64,000 bases of DNA from CAZMGV01 sp964565925 (GTDB lineage: Bacteria; JAGRBM01; JAHCIT01), in the NCBI GenBank assembly GCA_964565925.1, contig CAZMGV010000004.1, positions 62,001-126,000 on the forward strand, written 5' to 3'. Both the position numbers and the translations under genes were made by a program. Positions 33,448 through 41,862 of this stretch are shown in pieces. Numbering within the stretch: the stretch's first letter is position 1; each line of letters starts with the position of its first letter. The notes under the pieces were generated by a model that worked only from the letters and a program-made list of their open reading frames with translations, searched no databases and had not been told where the DNA came from.

Positions 33448-34275
33448 TCAGGCGGCGACGTGGTGAACCCCCGTCGCCGTTCCTTTTCGGGCTACTTTTT
33501 CAGCCTCCCGGGCGGCCAGCCGCTCCAGCCTCCGGCGCTGCTGACGGGTGAGCTGCCCCGACTGCGGCGATACGTAGTGTGTCGTTCCGTGTTTTTCCGT
33601 GTTTTCCTGTGGAAGCACGGAAACCGGGGCGTGTTCCGGCATGTTTTCGCCTGTGTCACCCCGACCGGAGGGCGCAGCCCGAAGCGGAGGGGTCTCCCCT
33701 TCCGGCTGGCAAGAGATTCCTCCGCTCCGCCCGTCGGGCTCCGGTCGGAATGACAGAGTCGCGGCGCTGCTATCGGATGGTGGTGTGGACAAAACGGATG
33801 CACGGATGGATTCGGGTCTGCCGATAGCCCCCACTTCCTCATACCTCAACGGTTCCACGCAGAGCAGTTTCTCGTATTTGTGGGTCTGCAACAGCCCCCG
33901 GACGAACGCGCCGTGCTCTTTCACAGTGACTGTTTCCTGGCACTGAAGGTCGGTGAGCGTCCGGTAGTTGAGAAATCCGATCGCGGAGATCACCGCCCGG
34001 TTCCAGTCGGCAGGCGGGAGCGTGCGCTCCGGGTCCAGCTCGTCGCGGATATGCTCGAAGAGCCGGTCGCGAACGTCGAGCTTGGCGGACAGCTTCACGC
34101 CGAACCGGCGCACCGCTTCGCGGCTGATTTCGCCTCCGTTGCCGAGTTCCATGAGCTTCCGGTTCAGCGCCGTCGTGATGGAGCCGTAGTTTGTGCAGCC
34201 GCTGGCGGCCAGTTCGTCTTCCAGCCACAGGCGCAGATCTTCAGGCAGCTGGCTGATCTTGGATTGAGGGGGCAT
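33448..34275 (-). CDS. Phage Mu gp27-like (DUF3486-like) protein with repeat-derived tail
   Basis: At 275 residues, the first 90 or so (SKISQLPEDLRLWLEDEL, NYGSITTALNRKLMELG, ISREAVRRFGVKLSAKL) match the pattern of Mu gp27/DUF3486, a small helical packaging-related phage protein. Residues 90-150 are helical with no recognised family. The region coded by 33654-33755 is a palindromic repeat read in frame, and the C-terminus is a basic QTRQQRRRLERLAAREAEK-like helix. No other phage gene is nearby. It could be a domesticated gene or a decayed remnant. Confidence 0.55.
   Translation of the reverse strand: MPPQSKISQLPEDLRLWLEDELAASGCTNYGSITTALNRKLMELGNGGEISREAVRRFGVKLSAKLDVRDRLFEHIRDELDPERTLPPADWNRAVISAIGFLNYRTLTDLQCQETVTVKEHGAFVRGLLQTHKYEKLLCVEPLRYEEVGAIGRPESIRASVLSTPPSDSSAATLSFRPEPDGRSGGISCQPEGETPPLRAAPSGRGDTGENMPEHAPVSVLPQENTEKHGTTHYVSPQSGQLTRQQRRRLERLAAREAEKVARKGTATGVHHVAA
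33654..33755. repeat. 102-base palindromic repeat inside the gp27-like gene
   Basis: The left arm begins TGTCACCCCGACCGGAG and continues AGCGGAGGGGTCTC. The right arm mirrors it as GAGATTCCTCCGCT and CTCCGGTCGGAATGACA. The element resembles dispersed palindromes found in many bacterial genomes. It stays in frame with the host gene, so the protein gains about 34 residues of repeat-coded sequence. Confidence 0.7.
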
Positions 34276-34344
34276 GACTTCTCTCCCGCCTTTTCAGGCG
34301 CTGGGGTGGACCCATTTCCACTGGAGAAGATCGTGCCACAGGGG

Positions 34345-34363
34345 TGTGTCAGGTAGTGACACA
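34345..34363. promoter_or_regulatory. Perfect dyad, candidate operator
   Basis: TGTGTCA-GGTAG-TGACACA is a perfect 7-base inverted repeat 70 bases upstream of the gp27-like gene. It could be an operator, or the terminator stem of a short transcript. No T-run follows on either strand. Confidence 0.35.
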
Positions 34364-34367
34364 GTAA

Positions 34368-34394
34368 AAAGGGGCGGCTTTAAGCCGCCCCTTT
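34368..34394 (-). terminator. Rho-independent terminator after the LysM lipoprotein gene
   Basis: AAAGGGGCGGCTT / AAGCCGCCCCTTT is a perfect 13-base inverted repeat with a 1-base centre, 25 bases beyond the stop. On the minus strand it runs into TTTTTACTG, a standard intrinsic terminator. Confidence 0.85.
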
Positions 34395-34419
34395 GGGGTT
34401 TATAAGCGAGTGCTTTCCC

Positions 34420-35304
34420 TTACTGGCCGTCGAACAGCGAGAAGCTCGCCTCGCGCGAGGCGGCCCGGTCGCGGGCCTCGGCCTTCTGGTCGGAGGTCAG
34501 CGAGGTCGGGATTTCCAGTTCGATACCCTTGGGCAGACGGTCCGGGTCGGGGATCTTCGCCTGGTTGAGGTCGTAGATCGCCGGCCACAGACGGGAATCC
34601 CCCAGCTGTTCCTTGGCGACCTTTCCGATCGTGTCGTAACGCTGGGTCGTGTAGGTCGTGGTGGCACCCGAATAGGTCTCCGACTGCGCGGACGTGACCG
34701 TGCGCTGCTGGCGTTCCGCGCGCGACGGGGCGGCTTCCGCCGGAGCGGCTTCGACCACGGCCGCAGCCTTCTGGCCCTTCTTCCCCTTGGCCGGGGGCGG
34801 CGGGGGAGGAGGCGGGGCCGGTTCGGGCTCGGGCGGAGGCGGCGGCTCTTCGGCGGCAACCGGAGCCGCTTCCTGGCTCTGGAGCGCGGCCATCTCGGCC
34901 TTCAGCGCTTCCTCGCGGATCGCGGCTTCTTCTTCGGCCTTGCGGCGGGCCTCTTCTTCTTCGGCCTTCTTGCGGGCGGCTTCTTCTTCGGCGCGGCGGG
35001 CCGCGTTTTCCTCGAAAATCTTCTTGTTGCGGCGGGCGGTTTCGACCGCCTGCGAGGCCGCGGAGTTGGCCTGCAGCGCGCGGTCGCGGGCCACGTCGTA
35101 GTTGCCCTTGGTGGACTCCTCGCGGGCTTCGCGCAGCAGCCGCTCGGCGTTGGCGAGCTCCGGCCGTGCGAACTTGTGCGCGTCGTTCTGCTGGGCGTCG
35201 CGTATCACGGTCTCGGCATTGGACATCTCCATCTCAGGCGGCTTGCCGCAACCCGAGATGCAGAGGGTGGCCATGAGGGCGAACGCATATCCGATTTTCT
35301 TCAT
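34420..35304 (-). CDS. DUF4398-type lipoprotein with C-terminal LysM-like domain
   Basis: At 294 residues, a lipoprotein signal (ALMATLCISGCG) leads into a DUF4398-like helical region (ARPELANAERLLREAREESTKG). A long Ala/Glu/Arg coiled coil follows (about 85-150), then a Pro-rich spacer near residues 160-185. A LysM-like C-terminus contains YDTIGKVAKEQLGDSRLWPAIYDLNQ. LysM binds peptidoglycan, so the protein probably tethers the outer or inner membrane to the wall. ATG 35304 is chosen because it gives the lipobox at the right distance. Confidence 0.82.
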   Translation of the reverse strand: MKKIGYAFALMATLCISGCGKPPEMEMSNAETVIRDAQQNDAHKFARPELANAERLLREAREESTKGNYDVARDRALQANSAASQAVETARRNKKIFEENAARRAEEEAARKKAEEEEARRKAEEEAAIREEALKAEMAALQSQEAAPVAAEEPPPPPEPEPAPPPPPPPPAKGKKGQKAAAVVEAAPAEAAPSRAERQQRTVTSAQSETYSGATTTYTTQRYDTIGKVAKEQLGDSRLWPAIYDLNQAKIPDPDRLPKGIELEIPTSLTSDQKAEARDRAASREASFSLFDGQ

Positions 35305-35392
35305 GCTGAATAAAACCCGCTTGTTGGAATCTTGAAAGATTCTAGCCACTTGGCTCCAAAGAACAAAATCAAAAAACACCGGGAAAACCCGG

Positions 35393-36424
35393 TTACCGGG
35401 TCAGAACGAAATCGATCCGGTTATTGGTCCGGGCTGCGCCGGGCTGCGTCATTGGCACGAGCGGCACTTCCTGCCCCCGGATTTTGACCGTTATCCGGTC
35501 GGCTCCGATCCCCCACTCCGACACGTAGCGCCTGAGCGCCCCGCCCCGGCCCACGGCGAGCGACTCCGGACTGATGGCGGGAGCCGGCGGCGCCGGTTTG
35601 GGTGCAGCTGCCTTCTGGCCCGGTTTTCTGGGCGGGGCGGCGGGCTCCGGAGCCGGCGGTTCCGGGTAGACATGCAGTTCGATCGTCAGCCCCACGTTCT
35701 TGTTCTCCCGCAGTTTCAGGATGAGCGGGTTCAGGCTGTCCATGACGGCGGCGTTTTCAAGCTGGTTCGGGTCGTTGGGCTTGAACCGGACGTCGAGCGG
35801 CAGGTTCCAGGCGGTAGAGAGCGCGCCTTTGCGGGCGCTGTCGGGCGAAATGAACTGGTCCCAGCCGGCCGAGAACCGGCCGGAGAGATCTTTCAGCGCC
35901 TCGCGCCAGATCCCCTGAAGGAACTGCTCCCGGTCGCCCGAAATATCCCGCGACACCCGGTTACGCAGGTCGATCTCCGCCAGCTTGCGGCGGCCGGAGT
36001 CGTAAATCTTGGCCTCGGCCTGGAAGACGATCGTCGGCGGGTCGTTCTCCATCTTGGGCGGGACGATCTTGAGCGAGACCGCTCCGGCGAGCGGCGAGAC
36101 GTAGGCCACCGCTTCCGGGTCCTGTTCCAGAATCACGACGGCGAAGCCGCGGCGGCGCAACTCCCAGTTGATCGTGTTCAGGAAGTCTTCGCCCGCGTTC
36201 ACGCGGTAGCTCTCGTCGGCGAACCGCCAGTAGCCGGTGCGGACCTCCGACGGCTTGTCCACATACAGGCCGAACGGCGTTGTGCCGGGGGGCGGCACCT
36301 CGGACGGCATCTCCGGTTTAAGCACGGTTTCACCGCGCGCTCCGCGGGCGGTATTCGCGCAAGCGCCGCAGGCGAATGCCAGAACCGCCACCCAGAGGGT
36401 GGTCCGTAATTTGAGCCAGTTCAT
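35393..36424 (-). CDS. OmpA-like C-terminal lipoprotein
   Basis: At 343 residues it has a lipoprotein signal (WVAVLAFACGACAN). A middle domain is of unknown family (WRFADESYRVNAGEDFLNTIN). A C-terminal OmpA-like module is split by a Pro/Ala-rich insert: VGLTIELHVYPEP before it, and SLAVGRGGALRRYVSEWGIGADRITVK plus ARTNNRIDFVLTR after it (NNRIDFV is the OmpA end motif). Likely binds peptidoglycan non-covalently. ATG 36424 has a strong GGAGG seven bases upstream. It lies 43 bases after the Ppx/GppA stop. Confidence 0.78.
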   Translation of the reverse strand: MNWLKLRTTLWVAVLAFACGACANTARGARGETVLKPEMPSEVPPPGTTPFGLYVDKPSEVRTGYWRFADESYRVNAGEDFLNTINWELRRRGFAVVILEQDPEAVAYVSPLAGAVSLKIVPPKMENDPPTIVFQAEAKIYDSGRRKLAEIDLRNRVSRDISGDREQFLQGIWREALKDLSGRFSAGWDQFISPDSARKGALSTAWNLPLDVRFKPNDPNQLENAAVMDSLNPLILKLRENKNVGLTIELHVYPEPPAPEPAAPPRKPGQKAAAPKPAPPAPAISPESLAVGRGGALRRYVSEWGIGADRITVKIRGQEVPLVPMTQPGAARTNNRIDFVLTR

Positions 36425-36467
36425 CGCGCGTCCTCCGCCAGCGTCCGCACCTTCACGTCCGCTGCCG

Positions 36468-37418
36468 TCAGCCCCTGCTCTCCAGATCGAGCAGGATGCC
36501 GTCCAGGAGCCCCCCGTCGGACGCCACAATAGCGCCCGCACCGAACTTTCGCATCACTTCCAGAACAATATAACTGCCGGCGACGATCAAGTCTTCCCGG
36601 CCCTTGAGAAGGCCCGGAAGCTCCGTCCGCCGGTGCGCGGGCAGTTCCCGCAGCCGGGTCAGCAGCTCCTGCGCCCGTTCGTAGGTGATCGCGTGGTTGT
36701 TGATCCGGTCGGGATCGAAGCTGCGCTGCTCCATATCCAGAGCCGCGAGCGACGTGACCGTTCCGGCCGTGCCGCAGATCCCCGGCACTTTGCCGTCGGG
36801 CAGCAGCCGCCTGAGCTTCGAGAGCGGTTCCAGTTCCCGGGCGACGGCCGCTTCCAGCGAACGGCATTCGCTCATCGTCGGCGGGTCGTTCTTGAGATAC
36901 GTCTCGGTGAGCACGACCACGCCGACGTCGAGGCTCAGGTGGTCGACGATCCCGCCGTCGGAGACGAGAATGAACTCGGTGCTCCCGCCGCCCACGTCGA
37001 ACACGAGCTGCCAGCCCGGCGGGTTGTGGAGGCGCAGCAGCACCCCGGCGGTGGAAAGCCGCGCTTCCTCCTCGCCTTCAATCAGGTCGATCTTCACGCC
37101 CGCCTCGCGGCGGAACCGTTCCAGCACTTCGTCGCGGTTCTTCGCGCGGCGGAAGACGCTGGTGCCCACGGCCCGGTAGTTCGTGACGTTCAGGCGTTCG
37201 AGGTCGCCGCGGAACTTCTTCACGGCCTCAAGGGACCGGCGCAGAGGCTCCGTGCCGATCTCGTGGGTGTGGATGATCTTTTCGCCCAGGCGCGTGAACA
37301 CGCGGTCGAAATGAATGGGCCGCATGATCCCGCCCGGGAGCGTTTCCACGGCTTTCGTGCGGAAGGCATTGGTGCCCAGGTCGAGCGCGCCGAAGCGGCG
37401 GCCCGCAGAACCTGTCAA
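36468..37418 (-). CDS. Ppx/GppA family phosphatase
   Basis: At 316 residues it has the ASKHA-fold signatures of exopolyphosphatase/guanosine pentaphosphatase: GALDLGTNAFRTKAVE, TSVFRRAKNRDEVLERF, IEGEEEARLSTAGV, LVFDVGGGSTEFI and GTAGTVTSLAALD. The length is that of single-core enzymes without the HD extension. Its substrate, polyphosphate or pppGpp, cannot be told from sequence. Cytosolic; in a minus-strand run with the CNMP-binding and carbonic-anhydrase-like genes. Confidence 0.9.
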   Translation of the reverse strand: MTGSAGRRFGALDLGTNAFRTKAVETLPGGIMRPIHFDRVFTRLGEKIIHTHEIGTEPLRRSLEAVKKFRGDLERLNVTNYRAVGTSVFRRAKNRDEVLERFRREAGVKIDLIEGEEEARLSTAGVLLRLHNPPGWQLVFDVGGGSTEFILVSDGGIVDHLSLDVGVVVLTETYLKNDPPTMSECRSLEAAVARELEPLSKLRRLLPDGKVPGICGTAGTVTSLAALDMEQRSFDPDRINNHAITYERAQELLTRLRELPAHRRTELPGLLKGREDLIVAGSYIVLEVMRKFGAGAIVASDGGLLDGILLDLESRG

Positions 37419-37441
37419 CGGCGTTTTCGGGGAAGCTGCTG

Positions 37442-37915
37442 TCAGGCCTTCGACTCCACCGTCCGGTTGAAGCCCTCGAAGAACGTCTGTTCCAGCGCGC
37501 GGATTTTCACGGCGCAGGAGCGGCCCATCTCCCAGGCGAACTTGAACGCGGCCTTGGGGTTGGCATCGGAGAATTTCAGAAAGTCCTTGCGGCGAAGCAT
37601 GAGGAGCTTGCAGTCCTCTTTGGTCGTCGCCGTGACCTGGCGGACGCCGGTTTCGAACAGGGAGAACTCGCCGAGGAAGTCGCCCTCTTCGGCGTCGTAG
37701 AGTTCCACCGCCTCGCCGTGCGGCCCCTTGCGGGTGACCGACACCTTGCCTTCCATGATGAAGAAGACGGTCTCGCCCTTCTGCTCTTCGACGAACAGGT
37801 GCGTGCCCGACGGGACGGACTTTTCTATCAGAATCCCGGCGAGGGCTTTCACCACGTCCTCGTCCAGTTCGCAGAAGACGTTCAGCGTCATCAGGCTGTC
37901 GGGATTAACCGGCAT
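37442..37915 (-). CDS. Cyclic nucleotide-binding domain protein
   Basis: At 157 residues it is essentially one Crp-type cNMP-binding domain: SVPSGTHLFVEEQKGETVFFIMEGKVSVTR (quoted in part: GETVFFIMEGKVSV), EGDFLGEFSLFETGVRQVTA with the phosphate-binding cassette, and a C-terminal helix. There is no DNA-binding domain. GAGG precedes the ATG, which overlaps the end of the carbonic-anhydrase-like gene by 11 bases. A regulatory subunit with no visible effector. Confidence 0.85.
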   Translation of the reverse strand: MPVNPDSLMTLNVFCELDEDVVKALAGILIEKSVPSGTHLFVEEQKGETVFFIMEGKVSVTRKGPHGEAVELYDAEEGDFLGEFSLFETGVRQVTATTKEDCKLLMLRRKDFLKFSDANPKAAFKFAWEMGRSCAVKIRALEQTFFEGFNRTVESKA

Positions 37916-38489
37916 GGCGGGCGCCTCGCTTCTCGGCCAGTGTCTTCTCGTTTAGCGTCCGGCCGCTCACGCCGAGCCCCTGCGACAGATACTGCATGGC
38001 GGACTTGTGATAGTGGGGCGGCGTCATGATGATCCGGTTCTTGTCCTTCTGCTCCAGCTCGCGCTTTACCTTGGCCGGGGAGCCCATCACCAGCGAACCG
38101 GCCGGGATGACCGTGCCCGGGGTGACGAGCGAACCGGCGCCGATCAGACAGTCGTCGCCGATCACCACATTGTCCAGCAGCACCGCGCCCATGCCGATCA
38201 GCACGCGGTTACCGATCCGGCAGCCGTGAATGACGACGTGATGGCCGACGGTGCAGTCGTCGCCGATGGAAGTCACAAACCCCTGCCCGCCGCTCGAGTG
38301 GATCATCGACAGGTCCTGGATATTCGTGCGCTTGCCGATGCGGATCGGCTCCACGTCGCCCCTGACCACGCAGTTGAACCAGACCGAGCTGCCCTCGGCC
38401 AGTTCGACGTCGCCCACGACCTGGGCGGAATCCTCTACCCACGCGTCGTCGGCGAGCTTGGGGAATTTGTCTTTCCAGTGGTGCAGCAA
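37905..38489 (-). CDS. Gamma carbonic anhydrase-like left-handed beta-helix protein
   Basis: At about 194 residues it shows hexapeptide repeats of the gamma-CA/YrdA type: VEDSAQVVGDVELAEGSSVWFN, VVRGDVEPIRIGKRTNIQD, VGHHVVIHGCRIGNRVLIGMGA and NVVIGDDCLIGAGSLVTPG. The His ligands IHSSGG, GHH and IHG are kept. The frame is open to 38810, but the sequence above 38489 is not family-like. TTG 38489 (AGGA six bases upstream) is the best start. Carbonic anhydrase activity is plausible but not assured. Confidence 0.82.
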   Translation of the reverse strand: MLHHWKDKFPKLADDAWVEDSAQVVGDVELAEGSSVWFNCVVRGDVEPIRIGKRTNIQDLSMIHSSGGQGFVTSIGDDCTVGHHVVIHGCRIGNRVLIGMGAVLLDNVVIGDDCLIGAGSLVTPGTVIPAGSLVMGSPAKVKRELEQKDKNRIIMTPPHYHKSAMQYLSQGLGVSGRTLNEKTLAEKRGARHAG

Positions 38490-38530
38490 CGCCAATCCTG
38501 ACTTTCTGAAGGCCTGACTTTCCGAAACCT

Positions 38531-39667
38531 TTATTTCCCGAACACGTAGCGGACCAGATAGTCCCCGACCCTGCGGAGGTCGGACTCCGTGCTCGGAGAG
38601 AATACCCAATAATAATAGAGTCTTACGTAATAGTAAGTGATCGGGACCGCAAAATTGATGGAATCCAGCCGGTCCAGGAACCCCCCGTGGCCGGGGAGTA
38701 GCCCCGAGGCGTCCTTCACCTGCGCGTCCCGCTTGAGCATGGACTCGAACAGATCCCCGATCAGGCCGAATACGGCGATCAGCACGCCCAGGATGGTGCA
38801 GTGAATCCACGAGAAGTCACCCTTGAACGGCGCGTCCGGAAAAACCCAGGTGGCGAAGAAGATTTTGGCCCCGTTGGCCCCCAGCACCGCGCCCACGATC
38901 TGGCCGAAGAACCCTTCCCAGGTCTTCTTGGGCGAGATACTCGGCGCGAGCTTGTGCTTTCCGAACGCCCGGCCGAAGAAGTAGCCGCCCGTGTCCGCCA
39001 GGAACGTCGCGGCGACCCCCATGAACAGGTAGAACATGCCGATGTTGGCGAACTCCGGCGTGGAGTATGGGAGCCCCGACGACGGCGGGAAATATTTGAG
39101 CTGGATGTCGGTGCCGAGGTTGCGCAGCCAGATGAGGTGGCTGGTCAGCCAGCCCACATAGATCACGCCGAACAGGGTCACGGCCGGGCCGGTGATGGCG
39201 GAGGTGATCTCGCGCTTCCAGAGCTGGCGCATGAACACGACCAGCATGATGACCGTGAGCAGAAGGGTGGAGAAATATTCGTTCGAGAACGACGCGAACA
39301 GCGTGAGCAAAATGCTCCCCGCCATGCCGGTGCGCTTGGAGCCCCGGAGGCCCTTCGCCTCCATGAAGTTGAAGAACTCCCAGGTGGCCGCGCCGACGAC
39401 CGCCGTCACGAACAGTGTCCAGACCGCCCCGCCCCGGATCATCGAATAGATGAGCACGGGCAGCAGTACGGCGGCGGTCATGAGCCGGGCCTTGAGGTCG
39501 CTTTTCTTCTTCGCGGAGTCGGCGGTTTCGTCCCGTTTCACGGGATAGTCCGCCCCCGGCTGGGACTCGATCACCTCGACCAGATGCTTCTGGGCAAGGG
39601 AGTCGGGGGTTCGCACGCCGCCGGTTTGGGACGGGGCGTTCGGGGGCTGTTTCTGGACATCCGCCAT
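38531..39667 (-). CDS. cdsA: Phosphatidate cytidylyltransferase CdsA
   Basis: CdsA makes CDP-diacylglycerol. The 378-residue protein has about seven membrane helices and the C-terminal CTP_transf_1 signature VKDASGLLPGHGGFLDRLDS, preceded by SPKKTWEGFFGQIVGA and GLIGDLFESMLKRD. An extra hydrophilic N-terminus of about 60 residues precedes the first helix, so the true start may be internal. The C-terminal tail after YYYVRLYYYW is also longer than usual. Confidence 0.93.
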   Translation of the reverse strand: MADVQKQPPNAPSQTGGVRTPDSLAQKHLVEVIESQPGADYPVKRDETADSAKKKSDLKARLMTAAVLLPVLIYSMIRGGAVWTLFVTAVVGAATWEFFNFMEAKGLRGSKRTGMAGSILLTLFASFSNEYFSTLLLTVIMLVVFMRQLWKREITSAITGPAVTLFGVIYVGWLTSHLIWLRNLGTDIQLKYFPPSSGLPYSTPEFANIGMFYLFMGVAATFLADTGGYFFGRAFGKHKLAPSISPKKTWEGFFGQIVGAVLGANGAKIFFATWVFPDAPFKGDFSWIHCTILGVLIAVFGLIGDLFESMLKRDAQVKDASGLLPGHGGFLDRLDSINFAVPITYYYVRLYYYWVFSPSTESDLRRVGDYLVRYVFGK

Positions 39668-39766
39668 TCAGCCTCCATCACTTCCATGCGGGAGGGCCGG
39701 AGTCAAAAGGGACACGAAAGACGCTCCATGGGTGCTTAGGGAAGCGGCCCTAGCCGCCCGCCCCCC

Positions 39767-40753
39767 TCAATACCTACAGTTTCCCTTGTTGATGACGGTC
39801 TTGCAGGCCGGGCTGTCGGCCCCTTCGCCCGGCTTCATCGTGTAGTCGTCGAAACAGTGGGCGGGTTCCCGGCCGCCGTCGGACGACACATTCCACCGGT
39901 CGGCCGCAATGCCGTCGCCGTCCAGGTCGCCGCACATGGAGGCGTTGAAGAAGGTGCCTCGTTGGCCGGTCTCATCATATTGAATCACCAGCGAAATATG
40001 CGGGTCGTAGGTAGCATCAGATTTGGCACATCCATACTGACCCGGCGGACATATCTTTTGAGATAAATCCGAAGCGATATTTGCGGTAAAATACCGGACG
40101 CGTTTAGCAGAGTTGATACCTATAATCTTAAGCGAGTTATATCCCTTGCTTACCAGCCGGTCGTGTTCATCCCCTTCTTCCTTGGTTCTGAATTCAATAA
40201 TACCATCTACCCACGCAACTTCAGCGACATACACCGCTGATAACTGCCAAATTACCTCCCGGCGCTTAATATCCCTCTCAAATGAACGACCAAGCAGATA
40301 CACCGGGATCATGGCCAATCCCGTAACGGCTAAACTGGTCACGAGTCGTTTTCGATTCAATCCGACTGCTCCAATTTCAACCGACACATCTGATTGGCCG
40401 TGAATCCATGTCCACCAACTGCAAACAAAAAACGGCACACGAACAACTATGTATAGCTGAGTTGTCGCGAAAATAATGGCTGCAATTGCCGTAACGGGGG
40501 CACTGGCATCGCGAATCCAATTACGGCCTAAGTATTCAAGGAAATAAGTGGTCGGCGTGTATACCAGTCCGATAATTTTAAAGACCGAATCAAATGGCTC
40601 TGCGGATGAGATCACATTCCGTATTTCTGGGTCTACCCTCCTCGAAATTATGAGTATGCCGCCAATAACAACTGCCAAGCCTCCCAGTATTTGGACGGCC
40701 ATTATTCTTATGACCCAACGAAGTTCGATCTTGCGCTGTTCGCGGGTCAGCAC
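39767..40753 (-). CDS. Unknown membrane protein with pilin-like C-terminus, AT-richer core
   Basis: At 328 residues it has three or four membrane segments in the first 160 (AVQILGGLAVVIGGILII, APVTAIAAIIFATTQLYIVV, LVTSLAVTGLAMIPVYLLG), then a soluble region. The last 70 residues contain NASMCGDLDGDGIAADRW and several Cys, resembling the C-terminal disulfide region of minor pilins. DNA from about 39,990 to 40,700 is visibly richer in A and T than its flanks, while both gene ends are GC-rich. GTG start with GAGG six bases upstream. I do not recognise the family; transfer or gene fusion is possible. Confidence 0.6.
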   Translation of the reverse strand: MLTREQRKIELRWVIRIMAVQILGGLAVVIGGILIISRRVDPEIRNVISSAEPFDSVFKIIGLVYTPTTYFLEYLGRNWIRDASAPVTAIAAIIFATTQLYIVVRVPFFVCSWWTWIHGQSDVSVEIGAVGLNRKRLVTSLAVTGLAMIPVYLLGRSFERDIKRREVIWQLSAVYVAEVAWVDGIIEFRTKEEGDEHDRLVSKGYNSLKIIGINSAKRVRYFTANIASDLSQKICPPGQYGCAKSDATYDPHISLVIQYDETGQRGTFFNASMCGDLDGDGIAADRWNVSSDGGREPAHCFDDYTMKPGEGADSPACKTVINKGNCRY

Positions 40754-40781
40754 GCTAACCTCGCAAGCCGACGCTTTCGGA

Positions 40782-40802
40782 ACCCCAAATTCATATTGGG
40801 GT
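40782..40802 (+). terminator. Hairpin with T-rich tail
   Basis: ACCCCAA/TTGGGGT with a 7-base loop, followed on the plus strand by TTATTTTAT. No plus-strand gene precedes it, so it may act on antisense transcripts. It may also be part of a bipartite minus-strand terminator with the next hairpin. Confidence 0.4.
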
Positions 40803-40822
40803 TTATTTTATCAGATCGCCGT

Positions 40823-40840
40823 CCGGCGCGATAGCGCCGG
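40823..40840 (-). terminator. Hairpin after the GNAT gene
   Basis: CCGGCGC/GCGCCGG with a 4-base loop lies eight bases beyond the GNAT stop on the minus strand. It probably ends the miaB-BFN-GNAT transcript. No long T-run follows directly. Confidence 0.4.
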
Positions 40841-40847
40841 TTAAGCG

Positions 40848-41303
40848 TCAGCCCTTCCGGTACACGTCCGGGTCATGGATCTCCATGAAAATCGACGGGC
40901 GGGCGAGCGGGCGGAAGCCGAGATCGAAGTAGATCGAGTGGGCGTCGCGGGTGCCAAGGATCCAGCGACGGAATCCCTGCAGGTCGGGGTGGTCGAGTGC
41001 GGTCTGGACCAGCAGGTGCGCGATCCCCTGCCGCTGGAACTCCGGCACGACGAACACGTCCCCCACGTACGCGAAGGTGGCGAGGTCGGTCACGACACGG
41101 GCGAAGCCCACCTGCCGCCCCCGGTAGTAGGCGCCGAAGCAGACGGAGTTTTCGATGGAGCGTTTGACCGTCTCGTAGGGAATGTCTTTGGCCCAGTAGG
41201 AGCCGCCCAGGAACGAATGGATGAGCGACCGGTTCAGCCGGTCGCGGTCGGTGGAGATCTCAAAACGGCCCCTGGTCCAGCCGTGCACCCGGTAGATGAG
41301 CAC
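40848..41303 (-). CDS. GNAT family N-acetyltransferase
   Basis: At 151 residues it has the acetyl-CoA fold: FGAYYRGRQVGFARVVTDLATFAYVGDVFVV (in parts: GRQVGFARVVTD, AYVGDVFV), the pyrophosphate loop VPEFQRQGIAHLLVQ and the C-terminal GTRDAHSIYFDLGFRPL. The frame extends to 41459, but that part overlaps the BFN gene and is Arg/Ser-rich shadow. GTG 41303 lies four bases after the BFN stop. The acceptor is unknown. Confidence 0.85.
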   Translation of the reverse strand: MLIYRVHGWTRGRFEISTDRDRLNRSLIHSFLGGSYWAKDIPYETVKRSIENSVCFGAYYRGRQVGFARVVTDLATFAYVGDVFVVPEFQRQGIAHLLVQTALDHPDLQGFRRWILGTRDAHSIYFDLGFRPLARPSIFMEIHDPDVYRKG

Positions 41304-41307
41304 GGCC

Positions 41308-41862
41308 TTACATCTTGTACTTGGAGAGGTTCTCGGGCTTGAGCTTCTCGAGCAGCTCGGCCCACTTGTCCTTGTTCGAGTCGTCGAACTTGACCTTCTC
41401 TTCGGCCGCCTCTGCTTCGGGCTCATCCGCCTCGTCGGTGGTTTCCGAGTCGCCCTCATCCGCGAGCGGGATCTTGGCCGCCTCGAACACCTGCTGCGCC
41501 ATGTAGACCGGCGCGTCGAACCGGACCGACAGGGAGACAGCGTCCGACGGGCGGGAATCCAGCTCGAACTCGCGGCCGCCGGCCTCGATCACCACCTTGG
41601 CGAAGTAGGTGTTGTCCTTGAGATCGGTGATCTCGACACGGGACACTTTCGCGTTCAGACGGTTCAGCGCGTCCACGAACAGGTCGTGCGTGATCGGCCG
41701 GGGCGGCGGCTGCTTGTCCAGCACCATGCGGATCGAATCGGCCTCGAACGGCCCGATCCAGATCGGCACGCCCATCTTCGTCTCCGGGTCCTTGAGGATC
41801 ATCACCGGCGAGCGGGTCACCGGGTCCATGGCAAGCCCCGCTATATCCATGCGGCGTTTCAT
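41308..41862 (-). CDS. Bifunctional nuclease (BFN/DUF151) family protein
   Basis: At 184 residues it has the DUF151 core: VMILKDPETKMGVPIWIGPFEADSI (in parts: GVPIWIGPFEADSI), RPITHDLFVDALNRLNAKVSRVEI, TYFAKVVIEAGG and LDSRPSDAVSLSVRFDAPVY. A charged Glu/Asp-rich tail of about 40 residues follows. A role beyond the nuclease seen in plants is not defined in bacteria. The start overlaps the miaB stop by 4 bases, and miaB-BFN pairs are common in deltaproteobacterial genomes. Confidence 0.92.
   Translation of the reverse strand: MKRRMDIAGLAMDPVTRSPVMILKDPETKMGVPIWIGPFEADSIRMVLDKQPPPRPITHDLFVDALNRLNAKVSRVEITDLKDNTYFAKVVIEAGGREFELDSRPSDAVSLSVRFDAPVYMAQQVFEAAKIPLADEGDSETTDEADEPEAEAAEEKVKFDDSNKDKWAELLEKLKPENLSKYKM

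Noticed and set aside
38490..38810. Upstream extension of the carbonic-anhydrase-like gene
   Set aside because: It overlaps the C-terminal coding part of cdsA and shows no hexapeptide repeats.
41304..41459. Upstream extension of the GNAT gene
   Set aside because: It overlaps the BFN gene and is Arg/Ser/Thr-rich out-of-frame sequence.
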